Part shown: piece after piece, positions 1 to 8,985 of the stretch
Numbering within the stretch: position 1 is the stretch's first letter
Layout of the letters: each line of letters opens with the position of its first letter
Assembly: GCF_013343235.1 (NCBI RefSeq)
Contig: NZ_CP040094.1
Span: forward strand, 2,232,501-2,296,500
DNA length: 64,000 bases
Direction of reading: 5' to 3'
DNA from: Nostoc sp. TCL240-02
Lineage (GTDB): Bacteria > Cyanobacteriota > Cyanobacteriia > Cyanobacteriales > Nostocaceae
The notes under the pieces: model-generated
Databases searched by the model: none
Told to the model about the DNA's origin: nothing
What the model saw: the letters and a program-made list of their open reading frames with translations, nothing else
Translations under genes and position numbers: made by a program

Positions 1-416
1 TCGCAGAGGTCATCGCCTTTACCCAAAAAGCGATGCAACAATCAAATTATTACCTTTGGGGTGGTACGGTTGGGCCAAATTATGACTGTTCTGGGTTGAT
101 GCAGGCGGCGTTTGCTTCAGTGGGTATTTGGCTACCTAGAGATGCCTATCAACAGGAAGAATTCACCCAACCAATTACGATTGCAGAACTAGCAGCCGGG
201 GATCTGGTATTTTTTGGAACTAACCAAAAAGCAACCCATGTCGCACTTTATTTGGCCGATGGCTATTACATCCATAGTTCTGGTAAAGATCAGGGACGGG
301 ATGGAATTGGGATTGATATTCTCTCGGAACAGGGAGATGCTGTTAGTCTGTCGTATTATCAGCAGCTGCGAGGTGCTGGTAGAGTTTTTAAGAGTTACGA
401 ACCACAGAGACGCTGA
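1..416 (+). CDS. NlpC/P60 family cell-wall peptidase, C-terminal part
   Basis: The reading frame is open from the left edge, so the N-terminus lies outside the window; the ATG at 33 is internal, since the frame in front of it reads AEVIAFTQKA. What is visible is the NlpC/P60 catalytic domain: the nucleophile in NYDCSGL, a histidine in ATHVALYL and a third polar residue in YYIHSSG, the usual Cys-His-His arrangement. Cyanobacterial relatives are murein endopeptidases cutting the bond between gamma-D-Glu and a diamino acid, with SH3b domains at the N-terminus; I infer the same here but cannot see the SH3b part. A glycosyltransferase gene follows after 14 bases and may be co-transcribed. Confidence 0.9.
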   Translation, partial: AEVIAFTQKAMQQSNYYLWGGTVGPNYDCSGLMQAAFASVGIWLPRDAYQQEEFTQPITIAELAAGDLVFFGTNQKATHVALYLADGYYIHSSGKDQGRDGIGIDILSEQGDAVSLSYYQQLRGAGRVFKSYEPQRR

Positions 417-430
417 GGACACAGGGGTAT

Positions 431-1444
431 ATGAGGAGTGGGAAGGTTTATCAAGGGTTGAGTGAGGAGAATGGGGCGATTTCGGCTATTGTCCCAGATG
501 TTTCGGTGGTGGTGCCTATACATGATGAGGTGGAAAGTTTGCCGCTTTTACTAGAAGCGATCGCATCTACTTTATTTTCTAGTCAGGTAAATTATGAAAT
601 CATCTGTGTGGATGATGGTTCTACAGATGGTTCCGGGGATTTTCTGAAAAAAGAGGCGCAAAACCGCACTGATTTAAAGGCGGTGATTTTGCGTCGCAAC
701 TACGGACAAACTGCGGCGATGGCTGCTGGGTTTCATTATGCAGTGGGGAAAGCGATCGTTACCTTAGATGCCGATCTCCAGAATGACCCGGCTGATATCC
801 CCATGTTATTAGCAAAGCTGGATGAAGGTTACGATTTGGTAAGTGGTTGGCGGCAAAAGCGCCAAGATGGTGCTGTAAATCGGTTACTTCCTTCCAAAAT
901 TGCCAACTGGCTAATTCGCCATACCACTAGCGTGAATATTCATGATTATGGCTGTTCGCTGAAAGCTTATCGTGCAGAACTGTTGGCAGATATGAACCTC
1001 TACGGCGAACTACACCGATTTTTACCCGCTTTGGCGTACATCGAAGGAGCTAGAATTACTGAAATACCCGTGCGTCATCACGCACGTCGTTTTGGTCGCA
1101 GTAAATATGGGATTTGGCGGACATTCCGGGTGTTGATGGATTTGTTAACCATTCTATTTATGAAAAAATTCCTCACCCGGCCGATGCACGTTTTTGGGCT
1201 TTTGGGCTTGATTTCAATGGTTTCCGGCACAGCGATCGGAATTTACTTGACTTTCGTCAAATTAGCTTTAGGTGAGATGATTGGCAATCGCCCCTTGCTA
1301 AGTTTAGCTGTTCTCCTGCTAGTAACTGGGGTGCAGTTATTTTGCTTCGGTCTTTTAGCAGAATTGCTCATGCGTACATACCATGAATCTCAAGGACGGC
1401 CTATCTATCGCGTGCGAGAAGTAGTAGCAAAAAATGTTAAGTAA
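431..1444 (+). CDS. Family 2 glycosyltransferase, DPM1/GtrB-like, membrane anchored
   Basis: A 337-residue GT2 enzyme. The N-terminal GT-A domain shows VSVVVPIHDEVESLPLLL, the nucleotide-sugar motif CVDDGSTDGS and a metal-binding region TLDADLQNDP. Two hydrophobic helices near residues 237-265 and 275-302 anchor it in the membrane. This is the architecture of dolichyl/undecaprenyl-phosphate sugar transferases, so it probably charges a lipid carrier with a hexose at the cytoplasmic face; the sugar cannot be told from sequence. It begins 14 bases after the NlpC/P60 gene. Start: ATG at 431; the conserved domain begins near residue 24, so a later start is possible. Confidence 0.87.
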   Translation: MRSGKVYQGLSEENGAISAIVPDVSVVVPIHDEVESLPLLLEAIASTLFSSQVNYEIICVDDGSTDGSGDFLKKEAQNRTDLKAVILRRNYGQTAAMAAGFHYAVGKAIVTLDADLQNDPADIPMLLAKLDEGYDLVSGWRQKRQDGAVNRLLPSKIANWLIRHTTSVNIHDYGCSLKAYRAELLADMNLYGELHRFLPALAYIEGARITEIPVRHHARRFGRSKYGIWRTFRVLMDLLTILFMKKFLTRPMHVFGLLGLISMVSGTAIGIYLTFVKLALGEMIGNRPLLSLAVLLLVTGVQLFCFGLLAELLMRTYHESQGRPIYRVREVVAKNVK

Positions 1445-1458
1445 CGTAACAATAGTAA

Positions 1459-1568
1459 TGATTAGTCATTAGTCATTGGTCATTGGTCATTAGTAAATAG
1501 TTAAGAGTAAATATTGGTTGACTCTAAACAAAGGACAAAGGACAAAGGACAAATGACAAATGACAAAC
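1459..1568. repeat. Heptanucleotide short tandem repeats, two opposed blocks
   Basis: The gap holds two blocks of 7-base repeats. The left block is built from TAGTCAT/TGGTCAT units (about 1461-1494), the right one from AAAGGAC/AAATGAC units (about 1528-1568). The two are roughly reverse complements, so the transcript could fold. The same pair recurs at 52440-52510, and half-blocks occur at 27275-27295, 28462-28478 and 28670-28685. Such short tandemly repeated repetitive sequences are typical of heterocystous cyanobacteria. Confidence 0.8.
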
Positions 1569-1590
1569 AACTCATTAAATTGCATCTACC

Positions 1591-2844
1591 TTGAAAGCAC
1601 TTAATACTTTTGACACCGAACTACGGCGCAACCTGCTGATTTTATTTACAGCAGGTTTATTATTCTGGTCGAGTTTGTCTTCGCTCTTACCAACCTTACC
1701 GCTTTACATCAATGATGTGGGCGCAAGCAAGCAAGAAATTGGGATTGTGATGGGCAGTTTTGCCATTGGGTTATTGCTATCTCGCCCGACGCTGGGACGG
1801 TTAGCCGATGAACGTGGTCGAAAAATTGTCTTGTTAATTGGTACGATAGTAGCTGCGATCACACCCTTTGGTTACTTGGCAACCCAATTAATTGGGCTGC
1901 TGATCCTGGTACGAATTTTTCATGGTATTAGCGTTGCTGCTTTTACAACTGGCTACAGTGCCTTAATCGCAGATTTAGCTCCCGCAAAAACTCGTGGCGA
2001 AATCATTGGTTACATGACCCTAGCAACTCCCCTTGGTTTAGCAATTGGCCCTGCCTTGGGTGGGTATTTAGAAGCTACAAGTGGTTACGGAATATTATTT
2101 CTGGTATCTGCGGAATTGGGTTTTTTCGCTCTCTTGGGAATTGTACAAGTCATGAATCCACCAGTGCAGACACAAGAGCAAACTGAGGCAGAGGATCGCA
2201 ATTATTGGCAAATTTTGAACAGTCCACAGGTGAGAGTTCCAACTATAGTTATGTTGCTGGTTGGTTTGTCTATCGGTGCTGTACATACCTTTGTCTCGTT
2301 GTTTCTCAAATCCAGTCAGGTAGACTTCAATGGCGGACTGTTTTTTACAGCTTCGGCAATTTCTAGTTTTAGTATCAGGGTATTTGCTGGTAAGGCAAGC
2401 GATCGCTTTGGTCGTGGTTTATTTATCACCTTTGGTATTTTTTGTTATGTTTTAGCGTTAATACTGCTGTGGCAGGCTCACAGCTCGATGGTTTTCTTAT
2501 TGGCTGCGCTCGCTGAAGGTGCTGGTAGTGGTACACTAATCTCGATGATGATTGTAATGATGACAGACCGTTCACTGCCAGAAGAACGGGGGCAAATTTT
2601 TGCTCTATGCATAGCTGGACTTGACCTGGGAATTGCGATCGCTGCTCCTCTTTTGGGCATCATCGCAGAACAAGTCGGCTACCGCGATATGTTTGGCTAC
2701 GGTGCTGCGATCACTTCTGTTGCACTTGTCATCTTCGTCACCCAGTCGAGCAAAAACCTATCCAACTCCCTGCGCTTTGCACTAGGTCTAGCTCCAGATG
2801 CTTATGCCTTGAAAAACTTAAAAGTTAGGAGTGAAGAAATTTAA
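1591..2844 (+). CDS. Major facilitator superfamily transporter
   Basis: A 417-residue polytopic inner-membrane protein with about 12 hydrophobic segments. The loop between TM2 and TM3 carries the MFS motif A (GRLADERGRK), and a related loop appears in the second half (GKASDRFGRG). It resembles the drug:proton antiporter branch (bacterial multidrug-efflux type), but the substrate cannot be inferred. The start is a TTG at 1591, since no ATG lies in a good position before the first helix. It ends about 40 bases before the convergent tRNA-Arg gene. No obvious partner gene. Confidence 0.85.
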   Translation: MKALNTFDTELRRNLLILFTAGLLFWSSLSSLLPTLPLYINDVGASKQEIGIVMGSFAIGLLLSRPTLGRLADERGRKIVLLIGTIVAAITPFGYLATQLIGLLILVRIFHGISVAAFTTGYSALIADLAPAKTRGEIIGYMTLATPLGLAIGPALGGYLEATSGYGILFLVSAELGFFALLGIVQVMNPPVQTQEQTEAEDRNYWQILNSPQVRVPTIVMLLVGLSIGAVHTFVSLFLKSSQVDFNGGLFFTASAISSFSIRVFAGKASDRFGRGLFITFGIFCYVLALILLWQAHSSMVFLLAALAEGAGSGTLISMMIVMMTDRSLPEERGQIFALCIAGLDLGIAIAAPLLGIIAEQVGYRDMFGYGAAITSVALVIFVTQSSKNLSNSLRFALGLAPDAYALKNLKVRSEEI

Positions 2845-2882
2845 TTCCTCACTCCTAACTTTTGACTCTTAGCCTGATAAAA

Positions 2883-2956
2883 CGGGCGAGGAGGGATTCG
2901 AACCCCCGACACCGTGGTCCGTAGCCACGTGCTCTAGTCCACTGAGCTACACGCCC
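2883..2956 (-). tRNA. tRNA-Arg (anticodon ACG)
   Basis: The reverse complement folds as a tRNA: acceptor strand GGGCGTG pairs with CTCGCCC apart from one mismatch, the D arm contains GCTC...GAGC, the anticodon stem CGTGG/CCACG encloses the loop CTACGGA (anticodon ACG), and the T arm contains GGGGGTTCGAATCCC. ACG, with A34 deaminated to inosine, reads CGN arginine codons. CCA is not encoded. Confidence 0.95.
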
Positions 2957-2990
2957 TCACCGACAATCTATATTAACACGTTCTAACTAA

Positions 2991-3521
2991 ATGATGCAAG
3001 ATAATTTTCTATCTAATTCTGCCAGCTTAACCCATCTAGATCAACACGGGCAGGCACAGATGGTAGATGTGTCTGATAAAGCACCCACCATCCGCCAAGC
3101 AGTAGCTACTGCCAATGTGCGAATGTTGCCAACAACCTTTGCTGCTATTCAAGCCGGAAATGTCCCAAAAGGCGATGTGTTGGCAACTGCAAGATTGGCT
3201 GGGATTATGGCAGCCAAGCAAACAGCCGCTTTAATTCCTCTATGTCATCCGTTGCCTTTGCAAAAAATAGCAGTCGAAATTATACCCGACCCGCAACTAC
3301 CTGGTTATCAAATTCAAGCCACAGTCAAAACTAAAGCTGAAACTGGTGTAGAGATGGAAGCCTTAACTGCTGTTTCTGTGGCTGCGCTAACTTTATACGA
3401 TATGGCAAAAGCCTTAGAAAAGTCGATTCAAATTGAATCGATTCGTTTAATAAGTAAGAGTGGCGGGAAATCAGGAGATTATTCCCCGCCAGAGCAAGAA
3501 CCTAGATTATCTCACCTATAG
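2991..3521 (+). CDS. moaC: Cyclic pyranopterin monophosphate synthase MoaC
   Basis: MoaC, 176 residues; with MoaA it converts GTP to cyclic pyranopterin monophosphate, the first step of molybdenum cofactor synthesis, in the cytosol. Diagnostic segments are [18 protein letters not shown], the LCHPLPL active-site motif and [17 protein letters not shown]. Length fits the family. Two ATGs stand in tandem at 2991 and 2994. No other moa genes are in the window. The last 20 bases overlap the convergent DUF2795 gene, so the tails of the two mRNAs are antisense to each other. Cofactor is needed for nitrate reductase, relevant to a nitrogen-responsive cyanobacterium. Confidence 0.96.
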   Translation: MMQDNFLSNSASLTHLDQHGQAQMVDVSDKAPTIRQAVATANVRMLPTTFAAIQAGNVPKGDVLATARLAGIMAAKQTAALIPLCHPLPLQKIAVEIIPDPQLPGYQIQATVKTKAETGVEMEALTAVSVAALTLYDMAKALEKSIQIESIRLISKSGGKSGDYSPPEQEPRLSHL

Positions 3522-3699
3522 TTTTGTTGAGATCGGCTGGGCTATCAAACTCCTCATCATCTGGCAGTTTCTCTAACAGAGAAATAATCTCCTTATCTGC
3601 CCCTTGCTTTTTAGCGTGCTTAATCAAGTCTTTCTTTCCAGCAGGGTAGTCAACACCTTTTAAGTGTTTTTGCATTTCAACTGGGTTTGCCTTAGCCAT
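3502..3699 (-). CDS. DUF2795 domain protein
   Basis: A 65-residue soluble protein matching the DUF2795 pattern: an opening [20 protein letters not shown], a helix with [19 protein letters not shown], and a tail [19 protein letters not shown]2795 proteins are small, helical and of unknown function, common in cyanobacteria and actinobacteria. The start is the ATG at 3699, preceded by a purine-rich AGAGGTGG on the minus strand that suits a ribosome binding site. It overlaps the 3' end of moaC by 20 bases in convergent orientation. Confidence 0.85.
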   Translation of the reverse strand: MAKANPVEMQKHLKGVDYPAGKKDLIKHAKKQGADKEIISLLEKLPDDEEFDSPADLNKTIGEII

Positions 3700-4023
3700 T
3701 TTTATCCACCTCTAAAGGTTCTTTCCATATTCACAAGTGGATATATTTGCTCCCTCTATCAAACAGATGAATCATTTTTAACTGAGATAAATTAAAAGGT
3801 CATCCACTAGGTTGATGAATTATGTTTGGGGAATGGGGAATGGGGAATTGGGAATGGGGACAAGGAGAATTGGGGACAAGGGGAAAGACTTGTTTCAAGT
3901 TCTCACCTCTTGCTCACTGTGCCCCCTGCCCCCTGCCCCTTCCGGTTGTAAGGGTCTAATAGCAACCACTGCCACAAAAACCTTAGAATAAATAGGGTGT
4001 ATTTAAATCTGTAACAAATATTT
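3700..4023. other. Intergenic region with G-rich low-complexity repeats
   Basis: No gene seen. The part at about 3828-3945 is made of GGGGAATGGGGAATT-type repeats followed by C-rich CCCCTGCCCCCTGCCCC, so the two halves could pair. The same kind of sequence recurs at 46800-47040. The first ~110 bases probably hold the promoter of the minus-strand DUF2795 gene. Confidence 0.6.
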
Positions 4024-4281
4024 ATGCCTCCTCGTTGGCCTCGCAAACCCGATCGCAAAGACCCTGATTATCGTAAGATCGATGACCGGATGAATTTTGC
4101 CACCCATGTAGCAATCGCTGCTACGATTAACTCTGGCTTGTGGTTTTTCCACATTTTGAAAGGCACTACCTGGGAGTGGCTACCGTGGGTGACTTTAAGT
4201 TGGACAGGAATAGTGTTAGCGCATCTGATTTATATTAGTGCGATCGCTAACTACACCGAAACTCCACCCAAATCCACCTGA
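4024..4281 (+). CDS. Small two-helix membrane protein
   Basis: 85 residues. A basic, charged N-terminus (PRWPRKPDRKDPDYRKIDDR) is followed by two hydrophobic helices (about 26-46 and 52-74). The pattern resembles small cyanobacterial 2TM-domain proteins of unknown function. The charged N-terminus probably stays cytoplasmic. No functional partner nearby. Start: ATG at 4024. Confidence 0.75.
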   Translation: MPPRWPRKPDRKDPDYRKIDDRMNFATHVAIAATINSGLWFFHILKGTTWEWLPWVTLSWTGIVLAHLIYISAIANYTETPPKST

Positions 4282-4400
4282 AGACGGACTACTAATGCTG
4301 GGGCGATTGTAACCTGTGGTAGTGGAATCAGCCTTTTAATTGAGTGATAATGTAAAAAAGCCTGAGATTTCGCGCTCTTTCTTAATTTAGGGTTATTTTT

Positions 4401-4709
4401 ATGGCTAAGACTAACACCACAGAACTACTAGAAGCCCTAGCAGCTGAAATTGGCGAAAATGTCTACATAGACATTGCCAAATGGCATCTTTATTTATCTA
4501 ATGCCAAACTGCATACTCTTGTTGCCGAACGACTGTATCCTTTAATTACTTCCAACAGCGTAAATGAAGACCAAGTTTTAAAAGTCTTGGAATCAATTTC
4601 AGTAAAAATTGGCGGCGGTAGAAGTGAAATTCGTTTAATCGATTTACTGCCAGTACAATGCCAGGTTACTTTAGTTGATATTTTGGAAAAATATCAACGC
4701 GAGTTCTAA
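4401..4709 (+). CDS. DUF3181 family protein
   Basis: A 102-residue soluble protein that I recognise as the cyanobacteria-specific DUF3181 family: N-terminal helix TELLEALAAEIGENVYIDIAKWHLYL and a C-terminal IGGGRSEIRLIDLLP segment. Function unknown. A purine-poor upstream region (GGGTTATTTTT) gives no clear ribosome binding site, but the ATG at 4401 matches the conserved start of the domain. Monocistronic as far as can be seen. Confidence 0.85.
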   Translation: MAKTNTTELLEALAAEIGENVYIDIAKWHLYLSNAKLHTLVAERLYPLITSNSVNEDQVLKVLESISVKIGGGRSEIRLIDLLPVQCQVTLVDILEKYQREF

Positions 4710-4931
4710 GCGGTAAAACCAAGATTATCTTAGTTTGACAATTTTATTAATCAGCATTTCCTAATTCGATTTTATTTGCTGAATTAGGTAGGTGTTTGCT
4801 ATATCTATTTTATAAAAATTAACTTTACAGATACACACAGATAAATCTCGTGTAATTTCTGTGTGGATTTTTGATAAAAATTTCCTTTAACAATTAAGGA
4901 ATCTCCGCGTTCAAAATCAGTTTAGATTTGA

Positions 4932-4953
4932 GCGAGTTTATCTTAAAACTCGC
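4932..4953 (+). promoter_or_regulatory. Stem-loop in the leader of the 4990 gene
   Basis: GCGAGTTT and AAACTCGC form a perfect 8-bp stem with a 6-base loop, 36 bases before the start codon at 4990. A second 8-bp inverted repeat, CACACAGA/TCTGTGTG, lies at 4834-4865. Neither has a T-run, so they are more likely leader or operator structures than terminators; the role is inferred only. Confidence 0.4.
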
Positions 4954-4989
4954 TTTGAACTTTCATGCAAACTCACTGAGGCAATTTCT

Positions 4990-5205
4990 ATGCTTTTACA
5001 AGTCAAAGATAGTGGCGAATTAGTCAAGATTGTTGAAATTCAGGAATTACTTGACCCGAATAATGATGTTGTTCGCGCAAAAGACCAAGAAGGTCAAGAA
5101 GAACAGCAAGCTGAAACTTTTAAAAAAGAAAATCTCGTTTTCCCTTCAGGTGAAGTTTTACCACGCTGTTGGTTAGATGCCGACTATAGACACGACAACG
5201 GTTAA
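4990..5205 (+). CDS. Small acidic conserved hypothetical protein
   Basis: A 71-residue acidic, soluble protein with no signal peptide or membrane helix. It opens with a beta-rich stretch (MLLQVKDSGELVKIVEIQELL), has a glutamine/glutamate-rich middle (DQEGQEEQQAETFKKE) and ends in LPRCWLDADYRHDNG. I recognise it only as the kind of short protein conserved among filamentous cyanobacteria; no domain can be assigned. Two strong hairpins follow immediately, so it is probably a single-gene transcript. Confidence 0.65.
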   Translation: MLLQVKDSGELVKIVEIQELLDPNNDVVRAKDQEGQEEQQAETFKKENLVFPSGEVLPRCWLDADYRHDNG

Positions 5206-5222
5206 TGATTAATAGCTAAAAG

Positions 5223-5271
5223 CGCGGTTAAAAACCGCGTCTACACAAACAAAACCCACCTCCGTGGGTTT
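5223..5271 (+). terminator. Two consecutive hairpins
   Basis: CGCGGTT-AAA-AACCGCG (5223-5239) and AAACCCAC-CTCC-GTGGGTTT (5252-5271) lie just after the stop at 5205. Both are perfect stems; the second ends in GGGTTT but lacks a long T-run. They likely end the 4990 transcript and may also act on the opposite strand. Confidence 0.55.
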
Positions 5272-5381
5272 CATACCCTTAATTCTTTACTTAGTCTGGG
5301 TTCGCGTAGCGTCCCGCAGGAAAGGCGGACTTTGACTGCGTAGCCGCGATTTCCATTCGCTTGGGCTTATTATGTGCCAGA

Positions 5382-5852
5382 TTATGAAGCAGCTTTTTCT
5401 TCTACTGTCACCGTTTCATTCTGCTGAGAATTAGGGAAAAATGTCTTAGCAATCCAGTAAGTCAAGATATGAGACAGTAATCCCATAGGGCCAGCAAACA
5501 AACACAGTGCAAGTGAGTGAATTGTCCAAATACCTGTTTTTTGCCCTTCCCAATAAATCCAACGACCGACGAATAAATCCATCACTAAAAAATGAATCCA
5601 ACCCGTTGCAGCAGCCGTTTCATCTGCGAAAAATTTAGCAATATCAGCTAATTGAGGATTCGATAAAGCTTGGGCATTTTCTGGTGTAATACTGCTGATA
5701 AACAAATACAAATACGCTCCAGCCAACAGCACAAAGGGCAAATATGATGACATTATTTGCCGTGTAACTTTCCAGTTTGGCAATAAAATCATTAGCGCCC
5801 AAAATGGCAACACAAAAAGGTTGGCGAAGTTAAAAAGTTGAGAAATCGTCAT
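5382..5852 (-). CDS. ABA4-like family protein (DUF4281)
   Basis: A 156-residue integral membrane protein with four predicted helices. It has the ABA4/DUF4281 layout: an N-terminal helix pair (FANLFVLPFWALMILLPNW), the conserved HFLVMDLFVGRWIYWEG segment and GPMGLLSHILTYWI near the C-terminus. The plant relative ABA4 is needed for neoxanthin formation; the cyanobacterial role is not known, though a carotenoid or membrane function is a fair guess. The preceding minus-strand gene (CobW GTPase) is separated by a hairpin at 5930-5960, so it likely has its own promoter. Confidence 0.87.
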   Translation of the reverse strand: MTISQLFNFANLFVLPFWALMILLPNWKVTRQIMSSYLPFVLLAGAYLYLFISSITPENAQALSNPQLADIAKFFADETAAATGWIHFLVMDLFVGRWIYWEGQKTGIWTIHSLALCLFAGPMGLLSHILTYWIAKTFFPNSQQNETVTVEEKAAS

Positions 5853-5929
5853 AGTTTTGTAGAGTGAGGAATTTTCAGTTATTGTTTTGAATTAACTAAT
5901 TATTTATAACTCGAAACCTTAGCATTATA

Positions 5930-5960
5930 GATCCCCGACTTCTTTGAGAAGTCGGGATCT
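5930..5960. terminator. Strong hairpin between CobW and ABA4-like genes
   Basis: GATCCCCGACTTC pairs with GAAGTCGGGATC (one bulged C) around TTTG, eight bases past the CobW stop on the minus strand. A near copy with weaker pairing is at 13566-13594. This hairpin class is dispersed in Nostoc genomes, so it may be both repeat and terminator. Confidence 0.6.
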
Positions 5961-5968
5961 AGGTATAT

Positions 5969-7009
5969 TCACAAAGCTACAAGTTGCGATTCTATTTCTG
6001 AAGATTTCAAATCACGTCCGATGAAAACTAAGCGGGTTTGCCGTGCCTCTTCGGGTTTCCAGGGGCGATCGTAAAATTTATCAAATCGAGTTCCCACGCC
6101 TTGCATCACTAAACGCATCGATTTATTTTGTACTGCCACAAAGCCTTTAATTCGGTAAATTTCTTGTTGTTGTGCTAGTTTCTCCAACTGCTGTTGCAGC
6201 TTTTCTGGATCAAAGGTACGATCCAAAATTAAATTAGTTGAGGTAATTTCTTCGTCGTGATTGTGGTCTTCTTCCGTATCGTCATGACTCGGACGGCTAT
6301 CTAAATTGTCTTCGACTGCGGCTTGGAATCCTAATAATATAGATGCGTCTAGCTGAGAACGGTCGCTCTCGACAATTTTCACCACTCTGGGCAACTCTTG
6401 CTTAATTAATTCTTCAACTCTGGCTTTTGTCTCAGCATCCACCAAGTCAATTTTATTCAATACCACCAAGTCTGCACAAGCAAGTTGGTCTTCAAATAGT
6501 TCTTGCAAAGGTGTTTCGTGTTCTAGATTATCATCTGCCTGTCGTTGGGCTGCGATCGCATCTGGATTGCTAGCAAATGTCCCCGCCCCTACCGCCGCAC
6601 AATCTACCACGGTAATCACAGCATCTACAGTGGCGGCGTTGCGAATTTCTTGCCAGCGAAAAGCCTTCACCAATGGTTTTGGTAAGGCTAAACCAGAGGT
6701 TTCAATCAAAATGCAGTCAATACTATCTCGCCGCTTGATTAACTCTTGCATCGTCGGGTAAAACTCTTCCTGCACGGTGCAACACAAACAGCCGTTAGTT
6801 AATTCAAAAATATTAGTGTCGCCCTCAGCATCTTCGGGGCAAATTTGACAAGATTTTAACAATTCGCCATCAATACCAAGTTCGCCAAATTCATTGACTA
6901 AAATGGCAATGCGACGACCTTGGTTGTTTTGTAGCAGGTGGCGAATTAGGCTGGTTTTTCCACTACCTAAGAAGCCTGTAATCACTGTGACAGGAATTTT
7001 CGTAGCCAT
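5969..7009 (-). CDS. CobW/COG0523 family GTP-binding metallochaperone
   Basis: A 346-residue G3E GTPase. Visible: Walker A GFLGSGKTSL near residue 11, the metal-binding CLCC motif near residue 75, NKID for guanine recognition near residue 185, a histidine/acid-rich stretch (DDTEEDHNHDEE, about 243-254) and a CobW C-terminal domain. COG0523 proteins deliver metals, most often zinc or cobalt; which one cannot be told here. No cobalamin genes and no clear Zur box adjoin. Cyanobacteria usually carry several paralogues. Confidence 0.92.
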   Translation of the reverse strand: MATKIPVTVITGFLGSGKTSLIRHLLQNNQGRRIAILVNEFGELGIDGELLKSCQICPEDAEGDTNIFELTNGCLCCTVQEEFYPTMQELIKRRDSIDCILIETSGLALPKPLVKAFRWQEIRNAATVDAVITVVDCAAVGAGTFASNPDAIAAQRQADDNLEHETPLQELFEDQLACADLVVLNKIDLVDAETKARVEELIKQELPRVVKIVESDRSQLDASILLGFQAAVEDNLDSRPSHDDTEEDHNHDEEITSTNLILDRTFDPEKLQQQLEKLAQQQEIYRIKGFVAVQNKSMRLVMQGVGTRFDKFYDRPWKPEEARQTRLVFIGRDLKSSEIESQLVAL

Positions 7010-7192
7010 ATTTTTGCCTGATTTACTCAGTATGAGAAGTTTTACAAGTTACAAACTTAAATACTGAGATTAAGCTTGGTTTGAAGATTGACTTAGTTAT
7101 TTTAAGCTGAAAGTCTATAGTTAGCCTGAAAATATCTTCAAAATAAGAATCAACGGCAGTTTTTCGGGAAGCGCTACAAAGTGAAAGAATCG

Positions 7193-8386
7193 CTATGAAT
7201 AAAAGTTGGGTTTTGGCAGTTCATCATTTAACGCCCACTTTCCTATATCTTGGATTTTGTAATCTACTGGATCGTGCAGAGTGAACGTGCGGAGATTACG
7301 CCAATAACGGTCAAAGCCATATTTTGCACTAGTAGCGCGTGCGCCCATAACTTCAAATATCCGGTTGGTAATGTCTAAACCGACTTTAGTAGCAAAAACT
7401 TTGGCAGTAGCAACCAAAAGCGCACATTCTCCGCGTTGTTCAGAGGTAAGTGACCATTCCTGCTCCCAAGCTGCTTGTAGTAATTCTCCCGCCTGTTCAG
7501 TTAGATACACTGCTGCTTGGAGATCAACCCAGATTTTGCCATAGTGCTGAAGGATGTAAGGATCTTGGGTTGCACTCTCTACACCTGATGTCAGCCAAGG
7601 TTTGGTATTAGTGGAAGTATATGTTTTAGCAGCTTCAAATGCTCCCTGTGCAATTCCCAGGTAGATATTAGCAAGATTCAATTGAGTTAAGCAGGTGCGA
7701 ATAGTTTTGAAAGGTTGGCTGGGTTTGTCTCTACTACCAAGAATTTCTTCATGGTATACCAACACATTCTCAAAAGTAACACTACCACTATCTGTTTGGC
7801 GTTGCCCCATATTATTCCAATCATGATGAACTGTAACGCCTTGCCGTTGAGTGGGAATTGCCAGAATATTCAATTCACCAGTTTCTTGATGAATCGCACC
7901 GATTGGCAATATATCTGAATCTTGAGAGCCAGAGCAAAAGCTTTTAATCCCATTCAGACGGAAATAATCATTTTCTGCTGTCAAAGTAGTTCTTTTATCC
8001 AAAGGGTTGAGGGCATTGCACCAAAACCAATTGTTGTGAATAGTTTCTGAATAATATCGCTGTTTCTGCTCTGCCGAACCAAAGATATGAGGAATAACTA
8101 CACCTAAATGGTGGTAAGAAAAGACGTGAGCAATAGAACTATCAACCTTGGCAAACTCGCGGGTAATTTGCAGAACAGTAATCCAGCTTTGCCCTAAACC
8201 ACCGTACTCTTTAGGTATAATTAGTCTCAATAAGTTGCTTTGACGCAAGCGATCGCGTTCATGCTTTGGCGTTCCCCCTTGGGCATCCCGCTCTACAGCA
8301 GTTTGGGCAAATTCCTTTGCTAAAGACTTAGCTAAATCAAGATAATTTTGAGATTCTTCAGTTTCGATTAATTGCATATTTTGCAA
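7193..8386 (-). CDS. Acyl-CoA-dehydrogenase-fold flavoprotein, SfnB type (copy 1)
   Basis: 397 residues with the acyl-CoA dehydrogenase fold: an N-terminal helical domain with IPKEYGGLGQSW, a middle beta domain (NNMGQRQTDSGSVTFENV) and a C-terminal helical domain ending LRTFTLHDPVDYKIQDIG. The LHDPV...K ending is typical of SfnB/DszC-like proteins linked to sulfone and sulfonate use rather than fatty acid oxidation. The family binds FMN or FAD and may act as a monooxygenase or desulfurization partner. A second copy lies at 12218-13426. Its promoter must lie in the long AT-rich gap to the divergent porin gene. Confidence 0.82.
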   Translation of the reverse strand: MQNMQLIETEESQNYLDLAKSLAKEFAQTAVERDAQGGTPKHERDRLRQSNLLRLIIPKEYGGLGQSWITVLQITREFAKVDSSIAHVFSYHHLGVVIPHIFGSAEQKQRYYSETIHNNWFWCNALNPLDKRTTLTAENDYFRLNGIKSFCSGSQDSDILPIGAIHQETGELNILAIPTQRQGVTVHHDWNNMGQRQTDSGSVTFENVLVYHEEILGSRDKPSQPFKTIRTCLTQLNLANIYLGIAQGAFEAAKTYTSTNTKPWLTSGVESATQDPYILQHYGKIWVDLQAAVYLTEQAGELLQAAWEQEWSLTSEQRGECALLVATAKVFATKVGLDITNRIFEVMGARATSAKYGFDRYWRNLRTFTLHDPVDYKIQDIGKWALNDELPKPNFYS

Positions 8387-8985
8387 CTTCTCCTGCTAAC
8401 CTTCTGTGAGGAGCAACTATAAATTTGGCTGGGAAAATTTTAATCTACAGTTTTTTGATAAATATACTGTACTAATAGAAATAGTATTGCATATTTCAAA
8501 TAACAATGCAAGTTTAAATTAAATTAATTGTGATAAAGCTATAGATTATTAATGCAATATCAAAAAATATTTGGTTGAGAGCAAAAAATAAAAAATAAAT
8601 CTAATGTACTTGTTTTTCAAGAAGATATATGCAATATTAATAAGTTGAATACGATAATCTACATTAACTAGATAGTTTAACAGTAGATAATAAATGCTTT
8701 GCAAAAAAATCAGGTTTCTGTCTAAAGTTAAAATATTTTTTACAGATAGATATTCCCTTAGAAGATAGACCAGCTTATAGAGGGATTATCTTTTTGTAAA
8801 AACAAGTCTTTTCTCCACTGAAATATGCACATTTAAATGCCAGATATTCTTCGTGCGAATTTTTGAGTGTTAGAGTAAGTCAACATTTTTCAGGGACAGC
8901 CATAATGTTCTAGCTTGACAAGTCATTGAAATATCTGATGACTTGCACGAAATTTTTCAAACCAAAAATATGAGGAGTGATAGAA
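8387..8985. other. AT-rich divergent intergenic region
   Basis: About 600 bases with no gene, very AT-rich, between the divergent SfnB-type and porin genes. It must contain both promoters. I see no clear NtcA site or strong palindrome. The long untranslated leader of the porin may matter for its control. Confidence 0.5.
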